Source: Xiphophorus maculatus
Lineage: Eukaryota; Chordata; Actinopteri; Cyprinodontiformes; Poeciliidae
Assembly (NCBI RefSeq): GCF_002775205.1
Contig: NC_036455.1
Coordinates: 2,580,501-2,644,500 of the forward strand
Length of the DNA stretch: 64,000 bases
Reading direction: 5' to 3'
Shown: positions 1-13,089 of the stretch, piece after piece
Layout of the letters: every line of letters starts with the position of its first letter
Numbering within the stretch: position 1 is the stretch's first letter
Translations under genes and position numbers: made by a program
Notes under the pieces: generated by a model
Seen by the model: only the letters and a program-made list of their open reading frames with translations
What the model was told of the DNA's origin: nothing
Databases searched by the model: none

Positions 1-2232
1 GATGCTTTGAAGAGCCTCTGTCGTGTCTTGAGGTGACTTTGAATGTGGGTGCACTGCAGCTCTCTTGGATCTCCACTGGGATGGATAGCTGACAAGTGAA
101 ATGAGGCAAAGTCTGTCTCCCCACTGGTCTACTCTGTTTTCTATTTCCCTCTGTCCCCCCTCGGCCTCAGCTTGTTCTCTCAGCTGTGTGACAGATAATT
201 GACACATTATCATACAACGACCTTGGGTCGCAGGCAAGCCCCCGCCAATTAAAACCAGTGCCATTTCCTTCACAACTCTCTGTAAAGGAGATATGTGCAC
301 TCCACTGTGTGAATGAGCAAACCATGGAACCACACATAATGCAAGCACACATTTCGTGTATATACTGTAGCTGCTTGCTCAAGAGGAAAGCATGTGAAAA
401 CAAACATTTACAATAAATCAAGTCAAGTCTTTAAAAGTCTTTGAAAGATTGTAGATGGAGAGGTCAGTTTACGTGCATTTGTCATTAACCTTGGACAGCA
501 GTGGAAGGGTATCTAACTAACTTTCTAAGTCACTCAATCACAAAGAGATAGAGTGAGGGGTCGCTGAAGATGGGGAAAGATGGAGCGAGATAGACGTGGA
601 GTGACAGAGACAGAGGATGGCACACAGAGATGGATTGGAACAGGGTTAAGATTCGGATCGACAGTGAGAGAAGAGGGCAGAGTGGAAGAGATGGAAGAAA
701 TTAAGCAGAGAGCTGGGGAACAGTGGGTGAGTGGGAGTTCTCGCAAATGACATGAGAACAATTTTCTGAGTTTGTGTTGCTTAGTTACTGGGAAAATATC
801 TATGAGTAGAAAAGACTGAGGAAATAAAGGAAGAGAGGTGAACTGGAGGATAAGGAGAGAAAGAGGGCCTCCCCTTTTCAATCGGAGGAAAGGAGCAAAG
901 AAGAAGTGCAAATAGGTGGCTTTAAAAGGGTAGCCATCAATCTATCAATCTAGGTACAGTGCCAAATTTCCCTCTTTACTGCCAACTTTTCTAACTCCCT
1001 GTAGGGGATTAGAAGGCACTCAGAGGCCTGAAGGGATGCATTATCTGTTCTCCATTTCCTGGGTCTTTGTCTGAGATTTAGCCTCAAGGTCCCCAGTAAG
1101 TGGGACTTGTCCAGAAAACTTGTGAACAAACATATTTTGAGATGTTCTGAAGAAAAAAGACAGAAAAGAAACCTGATCTGATGTTTTCTAAAAACTCATT
1201 AAGAGCAACAGCTGAGTGCTACAACATAACCCATCAGCCAAACTATAGAGAGCAATGACATCTTTTGAGAGTTTTATCAGTTATCTTGTGAAGATTTTAA
1301 ACCAACTTAAACATTTCTTGACGATCCTTTGATCAAAGAGGTTTGCTGAACAACAGGACCCATTAAAACAGTGCTGGTCAGTCATTTCCTTTGATCACTG
1401 ACCCACTTTTGCACATTTGGCCGTACCCAACCTTGTTCTGTACCAAACGATGCCACTTGCAGTAGGAGGTTTTTACATTCTTGTATCAATTCATACATGT
1501 GGTGGGAATATCCCTGCCTGCTATAAAAATCAGTCATTTAAGGTACAACGTAATAAAGCCTTATGTCTTTTCTTTTGGGTAACATTTAAATATCTCAGAT
1601 AACCAACAAGATTTTAATATCACACAAACAGCCGGTGCAAATACAAGATGCTGTTTCATATAATGCCTTTTTTATATAAGGCGACAAACTAACCAAACCA
1701 ACCTGGTGCTTTGTCAAAAAGGAATTACCCCTTAAATCCTCCTACATAAATGGTTCTACCAATCCTGGCGGCAAAACGACCACCAAATGTTTGCAATACC
1801 TGACGATTTACATCGCTGTGGAGGAATTTCTTCTTAGCAGAATAGTTTGAATGTAGATCCGCTGGAGGATTATAAAGCACAAACAGTCTGGTTAATATTA
1901 GGCAGCAGAATCTCAATTGGCTTTAAATTCAGACTTTCACAATACCACCACAAAATCTGCATTTTCGTTTTACTGTTTCGTAAAATCGCAGTGTTAAAAT
2001 AGTTAATTTTCATAAAAATGTCCAGTTCTCGTGAACCCAGTCGTCTTTGACCACAACATCTCGTCTTGTGAGCTGGATGCACCGATACACACTGAGTCAT
2101 AATGTTATGATTGCGTGATGCCCACTGGTGTATGCCCACCATAGGAAAAAAAGGAGCATGCATTTCTTTAAATGTTTATGGGGTAATGGTAAGTAGCTAT
2201 TTTATTTGTTAACAGGGGTTAATGACGATGGG
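1..2232. other. Gene-free flank
   Basis: No convincing exon or RNA gene was found. The open frames here are short, lack homology I recognise and lack plausible splice context. The stretch 540-910 is purine-rich on the + strand (GA-type low complexity). The region near 175-215 has a homeodomain/Meis-like composition (TGACAG followed by TAATTG), but I cannot show that it is a regulatory element. Confidence 0.5.
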
Positions 2233-3077
2233 TGTAGTAACGGTGTTTCACCAGCAGGTGGCGCATGGAGACTCTGAGCAGCCGTGTGCTCATTTTCATG
2301 CTGTTTTTCAGGTGAGAATAATCTTCAAGTTTATTTTAACAAAGTACTTTTTTATTATTTGGCACTGTTCGAAAAATGTTTAGGGAAATGCGTCAATGTG
2401 TGAAAGATATTGGAAGAGTTTTGTTGTGTTTCGGAGCCAGCAGCGGCTAGAGGAAGTAGCTAACATGCCGTGATGCTAGTTGGTTAGCACACTGTAGCGG
2501 CGGATAATAGCGGGATATATAGGTGCAACCACTAAGAGTAACCGCTTATAAAGGAAGTTGTGATATATATATTCCATGGTATGAGAGTAATATACTGTTA
2601 TCAGGCTCCATGGTTTATTTGTGTTCTAAACACAGTGGTGGAAGGTTAAACTGTGATTTAATGCATACACTTAATTACAGTAGTTTGAATTCTAAGATAG
2701 TTATGCCAGTTTACAATAACTGTTAGATACATGCCCATGAAATATGTCACTGTGTGTGATTAAATATGCACATAAAGTGCAGTGAATTAAAGGTACATGT
2801 TACCTGAGGGAATTGTGACAAAATATGATGATGTGGGATTATTTCTGGTTTAAGGAAAACTAATGTTGATGTCTATGTCAATGATGGAATATGACTAATA
2901 TGTACAGTAAATTGCTGAACTATAAATTGGGCTGTATTGACAGTTAAATGAGCTGATATGTTCAATAAATAGAGAAATAAAGAGAAATTGGAGTAACACA
3001 AGCTGCGTCTCCCTTGTGCTCATTTACATGCTGTTACATCTACTGCTGACGGGTCCGGAACCCTGGTACCCGTTACA
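2233..3077 (+). mobile_element. LTR-like element (possible solo LTR)
   Basis: The segment opens with TGTAGTAACGG and closes with CCCGTTACA, so it has TG...CA ends and imperfectly inverted termini. It contains a TATA-like stretch (GGGATATATAGG near 2513-2524) and an AATAAA cluster near 2964-2982, followed by about 95 bp to the end, as in the promoter and polyadenylation order of an LTR. A 21-nt motif, TGTGCTCATTTWCATGCTGTT, occurs near both ends (about 2284 and 3014). No matching target-site duplication is visible and no internal gag/pol sequence flanks it. It could instead be another kind of repeat. Confidence 0.35.
2251..2264 (+). promoter_or_regulatory. CTCF-type motif
   Basis: The sequence CCAGCAGGTGGCGC is a full match to the vertebrate CTCF core consensus. 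It lies inside the LTR-like element. Binding is inferred from the motif alone. Confidence 0.55.
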
Positions 3078-3544
3078 GTTGCAATGTCAATCTCAGCTCC
3101 TTCTTACCTGCCAAAGTACACTACACAGAGACAATCCACCTATCCATTCTTACACACTGTTTTACCCTCCCCCATGAACAAGAAGCAAGCATCCTGTAAC
3201 TTGTTTACTTCGGGTGACAGCTCACTCTCAAACAGAATGGAGCAAAGCAATCCTTCAGACAGATGATGACGGACTCTTGGGCAGAGATTTTGAAGTGCTG
3301 ACTCTCATCCCAGCAGCTGCCTCATACTTAACTGCAAACCCCTCTTGATGCATTTTGTAAGTCAAGGTCTGACAGGTTTGGAAGAAAAAAAAAAGAAGCA
3401 ATTCGGAGCACACAACCTTCCCCTTGAATGCAATAAAAAATCATCTCCATGAAGGCCACACACTTGTACACAGAAAGACCCTCATCAAGATCAACAGTAA
3501 CCATGCATTTAATTTGACAGAGTCTACTAATATCAATTAAAATG

Positions 3545-3935
3545 TTTCAGTTTTTCACCTGTTACAACCCCAAGCTTTAACGTAGTTTATTGGGAATTTA
3601 GATCAACTCAATTATCATGAAGTGAAAGGAGAATGACTCATGGTTTAAATTAAAATATTTTTTAAAAGTACAGCATGCAATTCTCTGCAGTCCGATTGAG
3701 TGTAAGTAATTTTGTCAAGAGGAATTTACAAAGATTTCAGTCTCTAGATGTGCAATGCTGGTAGAGCCATAAGCCAAAAGACAGGTGGTTCCGCAAAGTA
3801 CTGACAAAATGCTTTTTAGCTTCTCATTGATCAAAGATTTTCTGCCAGTTTCTTTCCATGTCACAATTGTGTTCAACTTTGTGCTCATGTGTCTCATAAT
3901 ATCAAGATAAAATAACTTGATGTCTGGAGGCATAA
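3545..3935. mobile_element. Tc1-like transposon relic (family 1)
   Basis: The left end resembles the terminal part of a fish Tc1-like family (TTACAACCCCAAGCTTTAACG, then TTTATTGGG, then a GAAGTG(A/G)AAGGA block). The interior at 3722-3775 matches, in reverse orientation, the sub-terminal region of the same family. The copy is deleted and has no intact transposase. The family is identified from memory of fish repeats; a repeat-library search would settle it. Confidence 0.55.
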
Positions 3936-6900
3936 CATATCAAACTGTGGAAGTAACAAGTAACTACTTTTCCAAGCCAATATATGATTAGAAAGTATAA
4001 AAATACAGAAAGGTGTGGGAGGGGTCACCACTATCTGTGACAGAGAAGATATGACACAAAAAAGAAGCATCTATAATGATTTTCAGTCTCAGCGGTAGTT
4101 CGGATCATTGGTTCCTGTGTATTTATACAGTACTGCTGGGCCACAAAAGATGCATGAAGAAATAAAAGATTTTTATGGCGAATCGTTGCTGGAAAACTGT
4201 CTTTGTGTCTGATCTATGAGCTCTCGCATAATGTATTCCACACTCTGCAAACCTGTTGCCATTGTGCTGAATCTTCTGCTGAAGACAAATTAGCATTTAA
4301 ATGAGGCGAGTTATTTTCCTTTTACGCCTGCTCTAAATTTTTTACGCAATTGGTTTGATTGAGATGAGAGGAGACAAACTGGTGGGCCTTTTTTTTGTGT
4401 GTGTGTGTTATTGACCAAGAAGAAGGTTGAGTGAACAAGTCTGCTTCAGCAACAACCCCTGCTTCAAATTCTCTGAGTTACACCCATTCAAAGATGAGAT
4501 ATGCAGCTCAGTAGCCTATAACCAGAACGACCCATGTTTGGCATCAAGCAGCTTGACTGATGCGAGCTGTCTTGCCTAAAGGACCACTCCAGTGATTTTA
4601 AACCTTATCTCTACAGTGTGCGTGTCAAAGAGAGATACGTTAATGCACCTTTCTCTTGGCAGGACCACTGTATCTTGCAGGAAGGCTCTGTTCATCTCTC
4701 CGCATCCACCACAGGATGACATGGGATGCTAGGGAGAAAAGCATCTTTCTTCTGAAAGTTTTGCTTCGTCCTGGGAAACAAGATGTCAACATGCAACTCT
4801 GACAATTAAGATAGGATAGGGCTTTAAAAGTGGGGAGCAGGCATTAAGTACTTCTTCAAAGCATTATTTGAAGTTTGCACATTAAAAGGAGTTGCTGTCA
4901 TTTCTCTAACCTGTAAACGAGGAAACCTGTTCCTTCAATTATTTATGCAGTTGTCATGATGTAGCACTGACCTCAAAGGCTTGTCTGACTGAAGAAATAG
5001 TAGGCAAACATAAACCTATAGATTAACACTGCGCTATTCTTGCACTCTATAGTTGTTCTGCTCTTAAAAAAATACTTAAATTGGTAAAAGATATTTTCCT
5101 GAAACATAAAACCCACTCTTTAAAATGTAGAGATATCACTGGAGCTTGCTAATTTCAGTACTATTGTTAAACTCAGAATACTTCATCCATATGGGGTATT
5201 TTATAAAAGCCGAGGCCATCTTCATTTTACAAATGATTTTTTTAGCTTTGGAATTGCAAAAGAATCTGCAGAAAAGGACAAGGTAAAGAACTATGAGAAA
5301 AATGAAGACAATTATGGAATATTTGCATATTTATTCTGTTCTGGGAGAAGCAATGCACATTTTAAGGCATTAAATATACAGTAACAATTAAACCATGGGC
5401 ATAATAAAGGGTCCTTCACTTGCAAATTATTTGTAGATGTTGAAATCTCTGGTTACGCAGCTTATCTGCTAAACGCAGAGCTGTTTCCTGAGAGGAGCTG
5501 AGTTTGATCCCAAACAAATAATCAATCTTGGCTAAATCAGATCATTTTTCAACTTCAAATGAATATATGAAAAAATATTTAAGATGTGCAAGAGCTTTGA
5601 ATCTTAGATTAAACATATAGCAACTTAAGTTGGTAAATCTTCTTAATGCAAAAATGTCTTAAATTAGAAGTAAATGTGTTCATACATAGTTGTTCTACAT
5701 GTCTTTATGCTGTGATGGAATGGCAAACTGTCCAGGATTTATCCTCTCTCTTGCCCAATGACTACTGGACATAGACACCATCATCCATGCCACCCTTCAC
5801 AGATAATCAGCCCTATGATGTTCTCTCTTTCTTTCAGTTGTAATCTTTTTGAAATGTAGCTATAATGCTGCTCCACTATGAAGATGTTAGACCTTTTAAA
5901 TTAGACCAGAATGGTAAACATGGAGTGATCATAAAATGTTTGATCAAGGCTCCATTGCAGGTTTGGAGAACAATCTAAACAGTCAATCAAGCCTTGCTGT
6001 AGTGAGGTGTGTGTAAGGTGAAAACGTGCTTATATGAGAAATAAGAGTTCAACATACATTTCTTGTTAGCAGACTCTTATTGCAGAGCTGTAATATGTCT
6101 CTGCAGTTCTGTATTTGGATAAAGTCAGCTTGTTCAAGCAGGAGGAGCAGCTTGACTGCAGAGAAAAAGTGTCATTGTTAATACCCCAAGGCTTGGGACT
6201 GAGAATGTGCGGACAGGGATACATTATCTCCATTTGGTAGGTCATTTAGAAAAAGAGCGCTGTGTAACCTTCTTCCTGCCCCTGACTGAAAGGCTGTCTT
6301 TTTCTCTCTCAAGATATCTCTGCTCTGCTCCCCGACTGTGAAACTCCATAAAGAGTGATGGATGTTGATGGAGACACACGGAGAGGTGATTATAGATCAT
6401 GGAGTATCGAGGAAGGACGCAGACAGACAGATAGAAACTGAGAAGGAGTCGATTGTGGTCGCAGAATTGTAAATGACAGAATAGATTCCTTTTGCCTGTT
6501 GTATGTGGAACAGCTATGCCACAGTGTGGCGAAAAGCTGAAGTACCACTACTGAGAGTGATTTAAACATGAAAGACACCACAGTAAATATTGAATAATAA
6601 ACATTAGTTATAAGCTTCATGTATGTAATTAATGTTGTACTTCAAGTGGCAATCTCAAACAGGAATAGCGGGATAGTTTGCTCCTCTGCTGGCCAAACAA
6701 AAACTGAGATTTGAGATTTACAACTGTAAGCAATTAGAGAAAATGAACATCGAAAAGGACAGTAAGCAAGGACATTAGTTTAACACAAATATTTTACCGC
6801 ATCTGACCCTAAGGAGACAAATCCCCAGCCTCACCTTTTGCCCCGAACTAAGAAAGATTTAGAAGAATCTGCCTAAGGATTACTGTCTCTTCTCTGGCTA

Positions 6901-8221
6901 AAAAGGAACAAGAACTGCTGCAGTTTAGCTAATGTATGCAACTCCAATTTCCTTAGGAAAGAGAGCAGCTAAATCACAGGTATTTGGTTGATTCAAATAT
7001 TTAATTATGTCTGACAAGTAAATGGGAAGAGAATACATTTGGAGATGGTTTTGCCCTTTTCCCTGTCATATTTCTTGAAAGGTGACACTTTTCTTTGCTT
7101 TTCACACATCTCTAATGCTCATAGAGGTAAAGTTTCAACCAAAACTTACACATACAGTCTGTTCTATTTGCTCAGTTTTGCAAACGTGGCCGTGCTGCAA
7201 ATGCTCATTTTCTTGCTTTCTTATTCTCAATAATGTCAGCAGGTCAAAACTGTTAAAAGAAAGATAGAAATAAGCACCTTGCTAACTATTAGCACTGTCC
7301 TCTTTGCTCTATTATTCTAACTTCTTATTCTCAGGCTATGAGTGGGAAGTAATAATACAACCTGATGCAATACACTGATAATGTTTCATTCTTCACTGTC
7401 TGTCCTTGTTAATGTAATATTTTCAAGACAATTTTCCAGATAGCCTTTTTTTTTTTAAAGGGTGAAATGAGTACTGTTGCCACACATAAAGAACATATTG
7501 ATTTGAAATGAAAGTCGTGGTTTTTCTGTTTGGGACTTCTTCTCTTTGCTCTGGTTTCCTCCCACATGAATATTGGGCTAATTAGCCAGTCTATATTTTC
7601 TTAGTTGCCTCTGCTTTTTGATGCAGTGTTGGGTTTTCAAACTGTATCATCAATAAACTTTTTGGCTTACAGTTAAACTCAAAGAAAGTTAATGTTTTTG
7701 TAAGAGATTACATTTAATCCATAGCCATGATTATCCAAAATCCTGTCTTTATCTGCAGTATTTAGCCTACTTTTGGTAAATTATGACCTTTTACAGGCGT
7801 TTTTGAAACCCAGAGACACACACTTCATCTTCAAAGGCAAACCTTTTGACAGACAGTGAAAGATGCTGCCTTTACTGTACAGGGAGCTGAGTTAGACACT
7901 TGGGGTCACACAGGTTTAGAGAAAACTAATGATTTGCGGCTGCAGATTTATGAAGTGATATTCAGTTGGGAAATTTGCCCACAGAGCACTTTCAGGATGA
8001 TGGTACTCAAATCTACTGTAAGCCCCATGTACAATATCCTGATGGCTGAGTCACTGAGGTTTTATGGATTTCTCGCAGAAATTATAGGCCCGAGTTGACA
8101 CAGAAGACACTTCAGTTTAGTGGTAAACTGCAGGATGTCAAGGAGTGAGGCTGCAAGAAAAACGGCGAGAGACTCAAGGACATCAGTGAGACTGAGGTTA
8201 AGATGCCACTTGTTTATGTAA

Positions 8222-8241
8222 GTGTGTGTGTGTGTGTGTGT
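8222..8241. repeat. (GT)n microsatellite
   Basis: Ten uninterrupted GT units. Confidence 0.9.
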
Positions 8242-8989
8242 TTGAAAGTGCATGTTTTGACCAGCTATTTTGTTCTCAGCCATAAAATAATGAAAAGGTT
8301 TGCTCCTCTGTAGATTTTAATGCAATATGAAAGATGATCTCTTTCATTTTCAACCAGAAAAAGAAAGCCCCTGGATATATTTCTTGCGCAATTGTGTCTG
8401 ACGGGACTTCTTGTGGCACGTTGTGACCTTTTGACCCGTAACAGTCACGCTGAGGTCACAGGCAGGAGAGTTTTTCTAAACTCAAACTTATGAAGTCTTT
8501 AACAGCTTACATTATACCCAAATGTGGCCAGGAAATTATTTACATTGCATTTCAAATCAGATCTGCAACTAAGTAACATACTCAAAATTGCACAGAGGTT
8601 TAGAAACCGCTTGAATCTGATCGGCTTAAATTTTATGCATTTATCTGGTGCTGTTGCTCAGTGCAACTACTTCAGCTACTTCTGTCCCTTGGTCATTTGT
8701 TTTTGACACAACAATGAAAACTCTTACAGTTGTGCTTTGTTAGAGCAACCTGTGCTGAATCCCCCAAAACATGGAGATGCACAGAACAGACAAAGCTGAC
8801 AGCGAAAGCCTATCGCCTTCTGCAGAAAAAATAAAAGTGATTACCTTGACATCCCTGTGATAGAAAGTTAAAAAAAAGAAGAAATCTACTTTCATATGCA
8901 GTCTTTCATTTTCAACCAGAGAAAGGAACAGAAACAGCTTATAAGATGTCAGTATCACACATGAAACTCTTATCAATGTTTGTTAAAAA

Positions 8990-9560
8990 GTCATTGGTAC
9001 AGCTGTGGCCAAAGGTTTGGAGATAATATATAATATTTTTTTTTTTTACAAACTATACTTCTCTGGTTTTGTTGGAGCTATTTTGTCTGTTAGGGAAGCC
9101 GATGGAACCATATAAGTATTTCACTTCTGCAGGCCCGGCCATACTCTTGGAGGATATGCTGACACTTTTATGCACGGCTGTGTTTTTTGGTAAAATATTG
9201 AGGAGCCCACTCTTTTTGACAAGACAAAACCAAACAGATAAATGAAAGCATTGCTGGAATGAGTCATCACCCCAGTATGCTGTGTTTCCAGTGTCTCAAA
9301 CAGTCTGAAGGTTCATCTTGGAAGATAATTTCTTGCACCAGTCCTCCGCTGTCCAATCCTGATATTTTATAGAGAATATCCAACTGTATGTCATAGTATT
9401 CTTTGAAAGGATTGTCATTTTTGTGGCCGTCCTTGACACTGAGGTCATCATCCAAACTTCTCCAAACTCTTCCTGCCACTCCTACAGAAGCTCTTCCTTC
9501 ACGGCAACCGGATCCTTTCGCTGAATACTGAAACTTGAGTGGGTAGCTTCTGTGGTAAGC
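8990..9560 (-). pseudogene. Tc1-like transposase relic (family 2)
   Basis: The left border reads TACAGCTGTGGCCAAAGG, close to the terminal repeat of a fish Tc1-like family that begins with a 'tgtggccaaaa' block. On the - strand, 9267-9575 encodes residues such as EIIFQDEPSDCLRHW, which align with the VIFSDES catalytic block of Tc1 transposases. The reading frame is degraded and internal pieces are missing, so no functional enzyme is encoded. Confidence 0.65.
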
Positions 9561-10889
9561 TGAAGCTTTGATCACAGAAACTAAACCTCTTTCATACTAA
9601 TTCTTAAATATTCAATAAATGAAAGTCCACTTTGTTACAGTCTGATTAAAAAAACAGAGTGATACACTGTAAATTGCTTTGCTGTGTCTTTGTAAATAGT
9701 CTCCTATGAACAAACAATTACATAAAAAATGCCGGCAGGCCATTCTGTGTCAGGAATAAAAGTGCAAATCAAGATTTTGTGATTCATCTTCATTTAATTA
9801 CAATAACATTAAAGTCATTCATATTTCATGTGATTCTCTGTAACAGCTGAGATTTAATTAAGTTCTAACATAGATGGTGATCTTAGTAATGAAAGCTTTG
9901 TTAAAGTTATTCAAAACACAAGAATTTTTCATTAATATTGTACCCTCTTAAAATGATGGTCAATGTAATTTTTTTTTCCAAAAGTGATTTTGGCAAAAAA
10001 AAAAAAAAAAAAAGTCACCACCTTTTAGATATAGGCAAAAAAAATTAACTTTTGGCAAAAAACGACTTAGACCGTTATTTTTGGAAGGTAGTGATACGTA
10101 AATGCCATCTATATATACATATATTGCATATTACATGTCAATGTAAATTAGGAAAAAAATTAATAAAAATTTTCCACATCAACAACTAAACCCATCATAT
10201 CTATAGTGTGTTGGACGCTTCAATATAACAATTACTGTAGACAAATACTAGTAAAATAATCACAAATTTGTATTTTTAATGCCACCATTATAGATCAGTT
10301 AACACACACCAATTCATCATTAATTCGTCATTAAGTTTAGATAATTTTTTAACTAATATTAGAAAATTATATACAGATAAAATCCCCCTCTGTTTGAATT
10401 TAAATTTTAAAAAAATGGGGATTCCAGCTGTACAGGTAAAACAGATTAAAAAACTGCTTTTTGGCTAAGTATGACACATTGATTTTACTTGTTATGAACG
10501 TGCACTATTCTTGTCAATTAAATACTAATAAGATTTTTAAGAAACTTTTAAAAGCAAAATGGGGTATAGTTTGTTTATCTAAGTGGTGTATAAAAACATC
10601 AAAACACACTGAATTATTATTTCCTTTTACCAGTGTGTCATGGTTATGTTTACACTTGAGTAACGTTTTGTAATAGTAATTATACTTTTATTTGACTAAA
10701 TTATTTTAGTAGCCAATTCTTCCCATAATGTAGTGATTAAAATGGAGGTCACATATTAATATATCTTAATATATTAATGTATTTAGCCAACTTTTGTGGT
10801 ATTTCAAAGTCTGTTATATTATCTTTTTTTTTAACTTTTAATTTACTTTTTTATTTAATACGTTTACGCACCCTCTGTTTATCTACTAT
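9561..10889. other. AT-rich spacer
   Basis: A strongly AT-rich stretch with homopolymer A and T runs, for example 18 A at 9996-10013. I see no gene or RNA gene in it. Confidence 0.5.
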
Positions 10890-11395
10890 CTGGATCAGCA
10901 ACTCTTAAATTTGTCTGATTTCTCTGACTAATAACAGCTAGCGACCTTTACAGTCCTAAGAGCCATATTTGCCTCCAGTGTAGCACATTAGGACTTGTTT
11001 AGAAACGTAAATATAACTTTTTTTTATTTACTTTTTATATAATTTTAAAGATCCACATTTTAGTTCTGACTTTTGGTTTCAGAATACAGATATACAAATA
11101 AGAATTATATCTTTGTGTGGAAATTAATGAAATAAAAATAAAGCACATCATTTCCTACTTAATTACAAAATAAAATAGAACTTCAAATAATATCACTGGT
11201 ATCTTTTGTGTAATTTGCTCATGAAAAATCAACTTAATATATGAAAAACTGCTTAAACCGGCATTTGGTATTTATATTTAGAAACATTAGTTGATTCTTT
11301 ATCATTTTTAGCAAGAGTTAAGAGCCATTGTGGATCATCCAAAGAGCCATTTGTGGCCCCGGAGCCGTGGGTTGCAGACCCCTCCTCTAACCAGA
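10890..11395. mobile_element. hAT-like non-autonomous element relic
   Basis: Both ends carry AGAGCCAT-type repeats. The right end reads AAGAGCCATTTGTGGCCCCG and then GAGCCGTGGGTTGCAGACCC, a terminal signature common to vertebrate hAT non-autonomous elements. The left side has GATCAGCAACTCTTAAA and CTAAGAGCCATATTTGCC. The middle is AT-rich and non-coding. Exact borders and the target duplication were not resolved. Confidence 0.45.
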
Positions 11396-11425
11396 TATTT
11401 TCATTGCAGAGGACATTCAAAGCCA

Positions 11426-11497
11426 GCCGTGATCGTATAGTGGTTAGTACTCTGCGTTGTGGCCGCAGCAACCCCGGTTCGAATCCGGGTCACGGCA
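11426..11497 (+). tRNA. tRNA-His (GTG)
   Basis: A 72-nt cloverleaf. The acceptor stem GCCGTGA pairs with TCACGGC. The D arm contains TAGTGGTTAGTA (A box). The anticodon stem CTGCG/CGCAG encloses the loop TTGTGGC, with anticodon GTG. The T arm contains GGTTCGAATCC (B box). There is no intron. CCA is not encoded, as usual in eukaryotes. A TTTT run at 11500-11503 can serve as the Pol III terminator. The body is nearly identical to vertebrate tRNA-His as I remember it. Confidence 0.97.
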
Positions 11498-12199
11498 ACT
11501 TTTGGACTCACGCATAATGTCGATAATTAGATAAAGTAAGACTTAAAATAGAAAAACGTCAGGAGAAGACAACAAACATGCATTAAATAATTTATTGCGA
11601 AAACTGTTTTGTTTGTTGTCTTAACAGCAACTTCAATGTGTCGAGCAGAAATCACGATGATTTGGCTTAGGCCACAAATTGGACAAGGCCAATACTAATA
11701 CCAATCAGGTCTGCAGAGGTGATAATCGGAGCTGATCATTTCTGCAAAACTTGTACAGGTCAGGGCCTCAAACATCGCCACACAAACCCAGAACAAAAAC
11801 TATTTAGACTTTACCGTCCATTTGGCGATAACTTCTCCAATCCACAAGAAAAATAACAAAACGTCAGTACATATGTGAATAGATTAAATACATAAATAGA
11901 GAGGAATTTTTTTTTTATAAAGGAACAGAAAGAAGTGATCAGACTTATAAGATAATCTGTTATTATTCTAATATAAATACTTCATTTTTATAAAATTCAC
12001 TGATATAGCCCTTTATTTAATTAATGAAACGAAGCATACCTTGGTATTGTTCAGACTTTCCGTCTTACCCTAAATAAGGTAAGTAAACATACGTTAGGAC
12101 ACGTCAGAGCTACCGTTTTTTAAATTAAAAAGCGTGCCGCCATGACGCGCTTGTACGTTAAGTCTCGCGTTACTTCCACCCCAAATCTCGTTTAAGCAA
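11498..12199. other. Spacer upstream of clptm1l
   Basis: No exon or RNA gene is visible. CpG dinucleotides rise sharply from about 12120, leading into the inferred clptm1l promoter. Confidence 0.4.
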
Positions 12200-12439
12200 A
12201 CGAACCAGGAAACGAATGGCGGAAATACAGATCTATCTCACGCTTTCAGTCGGGATTTTGTGATATTTTGTTTTTGGAAACAGTGAACAGCGAAACAGGC
12301 AGTTGATGCCTTCAGTAAAAACCAGAGGAAGGCTTCAGAAACACAATGCGGTCGCTGTGATCCGTCCGGAGGAATCTGCAGTGAATGGACCGATGGACAG
12401 GCAGTGACTGAGAGTGTCCTGTCTTTAAATTTGACACCG
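12120..12439 (+). promoter_or_regulatory. clptm1l: Inferred clptm1l promoter and non-coding exon 1
   Basis: This stretch is locally CpG-rich in an AT-rich neighbourhood and ends in a plausible 5' splice site (GACACCG followed by GTAATG at 12440). A matching 3' splice site (TTACTATGCAG) lies at 15256, 44 nt before the clptm1l start codon. I infer that transcription starts near 12.2 kb and that the first exon is untranslated. Three very short upstream reading frames begin at 12346, 12385 and 12393. No TATA box is evident. Transcript evidence is needed for the exact start. Confidence 0.45.
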
Positions 12440-13089
12440 GTAATGTTAATGATTTTTCATTTTAAAGTCCAGTCCTTGCAGAAAAATGTAATTTAATTAA
12501 TAATTCTCGCTTCCGTCGATTTACAGCACTGTTTGTATTGATTGTGAATATTTAAACATCCACACATCAAAACATATGGACATCTACCAATAAGACTTGG
12601 AATCAAAATCTTAAGAGTGCCTTATTATGAATATCAGCCTAATTGTGGTTAATAACAGCTAAAATGGGTCAGCCACTTTATTCTGAGTATTTTATTGCTG
12701 TTGTCTGCAAATTTACCAGCTTCACCAGTAAATCACCAAACTGGAAAAGCAAGTTGTAGCAAATGGTCTTCAGATTTAGTTTTGAAAAATGTCTGACTAG
12801 TTCTTAATCCGTATTTTATTAAATAATTAGTACAGGTGCTGCTCGATAAATGACAATATAATTGAAAAGTTGCATTATTTCTGTAATTCGACTGAAGAAG
12901 TGAAACTTATGCATGTCAAATATTTTATGGATTTATTTGATGATTATGGCTTGTAGATGAAAATTCAGCTTGTCATCAATTTAATTCTAATTTCTCTAGA
13001 CCAATTACCAAAATACAATATTTAATACAGAAATGTCAGCTTGCTGAAAAGTATGTACAGTACTAAGCTGCACACGGTGTGTCTGAAAT
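12440..13089 (+). other. Intron 1 of clptm1l, 5' part
   Basis: AT-rich intronic sequence between the inferred non-coding exon and the first Tc1-like relic. Nothing else was recognised in it. Confidence 0.4.

Larger units (their letters stand above)
3078..8985. other. Gene-free spacer with one transposon relic and a GT repeat
   Basis: No exon with splice support or known protein similarity was seen on either strand. It holds the Tc1-like relic at 3545-3935 and a (GT)10 run at 8222-8241. The stretch 4170-4380 is less repeat-like and includes an ATTAGCATTTAAAT core of the homeodomain/POU type. It could be a conserved non-coding element, but this is not shown. Confidence 0.45.
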
